The notes beneath the pieces are model-generated. The model worked only from the letters and a program-made list of their open reading frames with translations, searched no databases and was not told the DNA's origin. A stretch of 64,000 bases of DNA from Polaromonas sp. A23 (GTDB lineage Bacteria > Pseudomonadota > Gammaproteobacteria > Burkholderiales > Burkholderiaceae_C). The stretch is taken from the NCBI RefSeq assembly GCF_002001015.1, contig NZ_MUNO01000018.1:62001-126000 (forward strand), written 5' to 3'. Below, piece after piece: positions 62,018 through 64,000 of this stretch (positions within the stretch are counted from its first letter, which is position 1; each line of letters starts with the position of its first letter). Position numbers and translations under genes: made by a program.

Positions 62018-63256
62018 ATGAAAATAGCCATCGTTGGCGGCGGTATAGGCGGTTTGAGCCTGGCGCTCGCGCTGCAGCAGCGCGGCATCAAAAGCGAGGT
62101 TTTTGAAACCGTGCCTGAAATGCGCGAACTGGGCGTGGGCATCACTTTGCTGCCCCATGCCATGCGCGAGCTGGCGGCGCTGGGCCTGCAAGCGCAGCTG
62201 GAGGCGGTGGGCATTGAAAACGAAGAAAGCGTGTTTTACAACCGCTTCGGCCAGTTCATTTACCGCGAGCCGCGCGGCCGCCATGCTGGCTACGCCATGC
62301 CCGAGATCGGTCTTCCGCGCGGCAAGCTGCACGGGCTTCTTTACGAGGCAGTGCTTGAGCGCCTGGGCCCGGAAGCTGTGCATACCAACCATCGCTGCAC
62401 GGGCGTGGAGCAAACCGAGGCAGGCGCCACCCTCCATTTCACGCAAACCAGCAGCGGTATGGCGCTGCCGCCCGTCAAGGCCGATGTGGTGATCGCTTGC
62501 GACGGCGTTAACTCCACCGTGCGGCGCCAGTTCTACCCGGAAGAAAAAGTCGCCTTCGCCGGCATCAACACCTGGCGCGGCGTTACCCGGCACAAGCCCA
62601 TCCTGGGCGGCAAAAGCTACCTGCGTGTGGGCTCCATCGACACCGGCAAGATGGTGATTTACCCCATCGTCGACAAGCAGGGCGGGGAAGAACTCCAGCT
62701 CATCAACTGGGTGGCCGAGATCCAGCACGGCGAAGCCGCCATGAACGACTGGAACCGCAAAGGCAAGCTCCAGGATTTTCAGGACATTTTCAAAGACTGG
62801 CGCTTTCCCTGGCTGGACGTGCCGGCCCTGATTGCAGGAGCTGAGCAAATTCTTGAATACCCCATGGTCGACAAAGACCCGGTTGCGCAGTGGACCTTTG
62901 GGCGGGTGACCCTGCTGGGCGATGCGGCGCACCCCATGTACCCGCGCGGCTCCAACGGTTCGGCCCAAGCCTTGATTGATGCGCGGGTGCTGGCAGAGCA
63001 ACTGGCGGCCCATGCCGGCGGCGATGCACGGGCTGCGCTGCAGGTTTACGAAAAATTGCGGCTCGATGCCACGGCAAAAATCGTTCTGACCAACCGAACC
63101 GTGCCGCCTGACTTCATCAATATCAAGGTCGACGCGCTCAGCGGCGGCAAACCGTTTGACAACATCGACGATTTGATTAGCCAGCAGGAATTGCGCGATA
63201 TATCCGACCATTACAAGCAGGTCGCCGGCTTTGCGCTGGAGCTTCCCAAAGGCTAA
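62018..63256 (+). CDS. FAD-dependent aromatic hydroxylase-type monooxygenase
   Basis: A 412-residue flavoprotein monooxygenase: KIAIVGGGIGGLSLALALQQ (Rossmann FAD motif), ADVVIACDGVNSTVRRQFY (DG motif, about residue 165) and GRVTLLGDAAHPMYPRGSNG (GD motif, about residue 305). The family adds one oxygen to aromatic acids such as salicylate or 3-hydroxybenzoate; the context (MarR regulator, Bug protein) fits an aromatic acid, but the substrate is not determined. Confidence 0.9.
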   Translation: MKIAIVGGGIGGLSLALALQQRGIKSEVFETVPEMRELGVGITLLPHAMRELAALGLQAQLEAVGIENEESVFYNRFGQFIYREPRGRHAGYAMPEIGLPRGKLHGLLYEAVLERLGPEAVHTNHRCTGVEQTEAGATLHFTQTSSGMALPPVKADVVIACDGVNSTVRRQFYPEEKVAFAGINTWRGVTRHKPILGGKSYLRVGSIDTGKMVIYPIVDKQGGEELQLINWVAEIQHGEAAMNDWNRKGKLQDFQDIFKDWRFPWLDVPALIAGAEQILEYPMVDKDPVAQWTFGRVTLLGDAAHPMYPRGSNGSAQALIDARVLAEQLAAHAGGDARAALQVYEKLRLDATAKIVLTNRTVPPDFINIKVDALSGGKPFDNIDDLISQQELRDISDHYKQVAGFALELPKG

Positions 63257-63299
63257 GGGCGGGGCTCCTCCGGATTTTTTCGCAATTCATGCCACCCCA

Positions 63300-63327
63300 C
63301 CGTTCGGGCTGAGCTTGTCGAAGGGCG
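63300..63327. repeat. Widespread GTTCGGGCTGAG..TTGTCGAAGGGC palindromic repeat
   Basis: CCGTTCGGGCTGAGCTTGTC followed by GAAGGGCG is an imperfect palindrome (TTCG..CGAA ends) of a type scattered through many proteobacterial genomes. It lies between the convergent monooxygenase and hypothetical genes and may help end transcripts. Confidence 0.6.
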
Positions 63328-63336
63328 TTCTAGCCG

Positions 63337-63960
63337 TCAGTTCAGGTATTTGGGCTTGTCGATTTCGACGGCCAACCCGGCGGGCTCCGTCTCTGCCGGC
63401 TCCAGGGCGTCGGCCGGGGGCAGGCCCTGCGGTATTGCAGTCAGGGCAGCGGGTACTTCCAGCCAATTGGAGAGTTTGATGCTCTGGTGCAGCAGGTGCA
63501 GCAGCCCGTTGCTCAATGGCGGGTCCATGGTGACCTGGAAATTGCGCACGGCTTCTTGGCCTTGCAATTTTTCAAACAGCTGCAGGCGCAGCTGGCCGTT
63601 GCCTATGGGGGTAACCTTCACTTCCGTCAGCAGCAGCGGCTCGGGGCCCAGCGGCAGGTCGGCAGGTTGCCCGGCCTGGTCGCGGTAAGGCGTTTCAAAG
63701 TCGCCGCTGCGCAAAGACGCTTCTTTCTTGAAGGCTGTCAGCAACTGCCCGCGCTGTTCTTCCAGGCTGGCGGGTGTTTCTGCCGGGGCGGCAATTTTCT
63801 GTATTTCGGTGGCCGCGGTCCTGCTGAGTATCGGCAGCAGCGCCAGCGCCAGGCGCCGGGTCAGCAAGGCCCGCAGTTCGCCACCGTCCTTGCCGTTGAT
63901 ACGGATCATCAGGCGGTCTTGCTCCTGGAGGTAACTCACGGAAACCTGGTGGATATTCAT
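63337..63960 (-). CDS. Conserved protein of unknown function
   Basis: A 207-residue protein beginning MNIHQVSVSYLQEQDRLMIRI with a middle block TRRLALALLPILSRTAATEI and the conserved LTEVKVTPIGNGQLRLQLFEK. I recall similar unnamed proteins in other Burkholderiales; no characterised domain is recognised. The C-terminal 30 residues are acidic and variable. Confidence 0.75.
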   Translation of the reverse strand: MNIHQVSVSYLQEQDRLMIRINGKDGGELRALLTRRLALALLPILSRTAATEIQKIAAPAETPASLEEQRGQLLTAFKKEASLRSGDFETPYRDQAGQPADLPLGPEPLLLTEVKVTPIGNGQLRLQLFEKLQGQEAVRNFQVTMDPPLSNGLLHLLHQSIKLSNWLEVPAALTAIPQGLPPADALEPAETEPAGLAVEIDKPKYLN

Positions 63961-64000
63961 GCTTTGATTTTAGAGCTTACTCCAGCGCCAGCATAGGTTT

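Noticed and set aside
1..64000. CRISPR arrays, rRNA, tRNA or complete insertion sequences
   Set aside because: No regularly spaced repeats, rRNA-like stretches, convincing tRNA cloverleaf or transposase frame was recognised by reading; a tRNA scan would be decisive.

Overview
The window reads as a piece of chromosome from a Comamonadaceae-type betaproteobacterium (order Burkholderiales; Polaromonas/Rhodoferax/Acidovorax-like). This is inferred from the high G+C, the recognisable gene neighbourhoods (metR/metE, alaA-hom-thrC followed by molybdopterin genes, tsaE-amiC, queG, PhoH/PIN protein, Bug-type binding protein, two TRAP systems, a form II CO-dehydrogenase-like operon) and two dispersed intergenic repeat families. 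I see no rRNA, tRNA, CRISPR array, transposase or integrase.

Layout. 1-1386: 3' part of an acyl-CoA synthetase. 1370-7191: a fructose/ribose-type ABC uptake locus (binding protein, permease, ATPase, RbsD/FucU protein, ROK regulator on the minus strand; PfkB sugar kinase divergent). 7266-9836: a glycine-zipper lipoprotein, then a 2.2 kb cassette (cupin, diacetylphloroglucinol-hydrolase-like protein, TetR regulator) bounded on the left by a relict copy of the amiC 3' end. 9902-12864: amiC, tsaE and divergent queG. 12996-16387: metR and metE, divergent. 16435-18127: a copper-linked cluster (DUF2946, YcnI-like, PCu(A)C chaperone). 18128-27484: a GAF/Fis regulator and the molybdenum hydroxylase operon coxS-coxL-coxM-coxD-coxE-coxG-coxI; the large subunit has the AYRGAGR (form II) active-site loop, so CO oxidation is not assured. 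27648-28690: a small unknown protein and a GNAT enzyme. 28857-33030: a tight five-gene minus-strand operon (thermostable-hemolysin family, AMP ligase, haem-oxygenase-like diiron protein, SDR, TPR protein) headed by a perfect CTTAAG-N5-CTTAAG box; this is the best candidate for an undescribed system. 33412-48040: a DUF4124 protein, crcB, two TRAP transporters with three binding proteins, a LysR regulator, a D-glutamate-cyclase/DUF1445 protein, a GST and a 5-oxoprolinase/hydantoinase, suggesting uptake and opening of a cyclic amide such as 5-oxoproline. 48050-52229: an unknown ORF, DinB, a MITE, PhoH/PIN, peroxiredoxin, Mth938-like. 52381-60257: alaA, hom, thrC, mobB, moeA, moaD, dapA (opposite strand) and moaE. 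60285-63960: MarR regulator, Bug-type binding protein, flavin monooxygenase and a conserved unknown protein.

How it fits together. Molybdopterin synthesis genes (mobB, moeA, moaD, moaE) lie in the same window as a molybdenum hydroxylase that needs the cofactor. hom, thrC, dapA and metE all belong to the aspartate family of amino-acid synthesis. Besides the operon at 28857-33030, the most unusual sequence-level signals are an intergenic repeat inserted in frame inside moaE, the gene-end duplication beside the cupin/hydrolase/TetR cassette, twin TATAG-N6-CTATA operators in front of that cassette, a MITE that supplies the phoH stop-codon context, and a pseudoknot-forming leader upstream of dapA.
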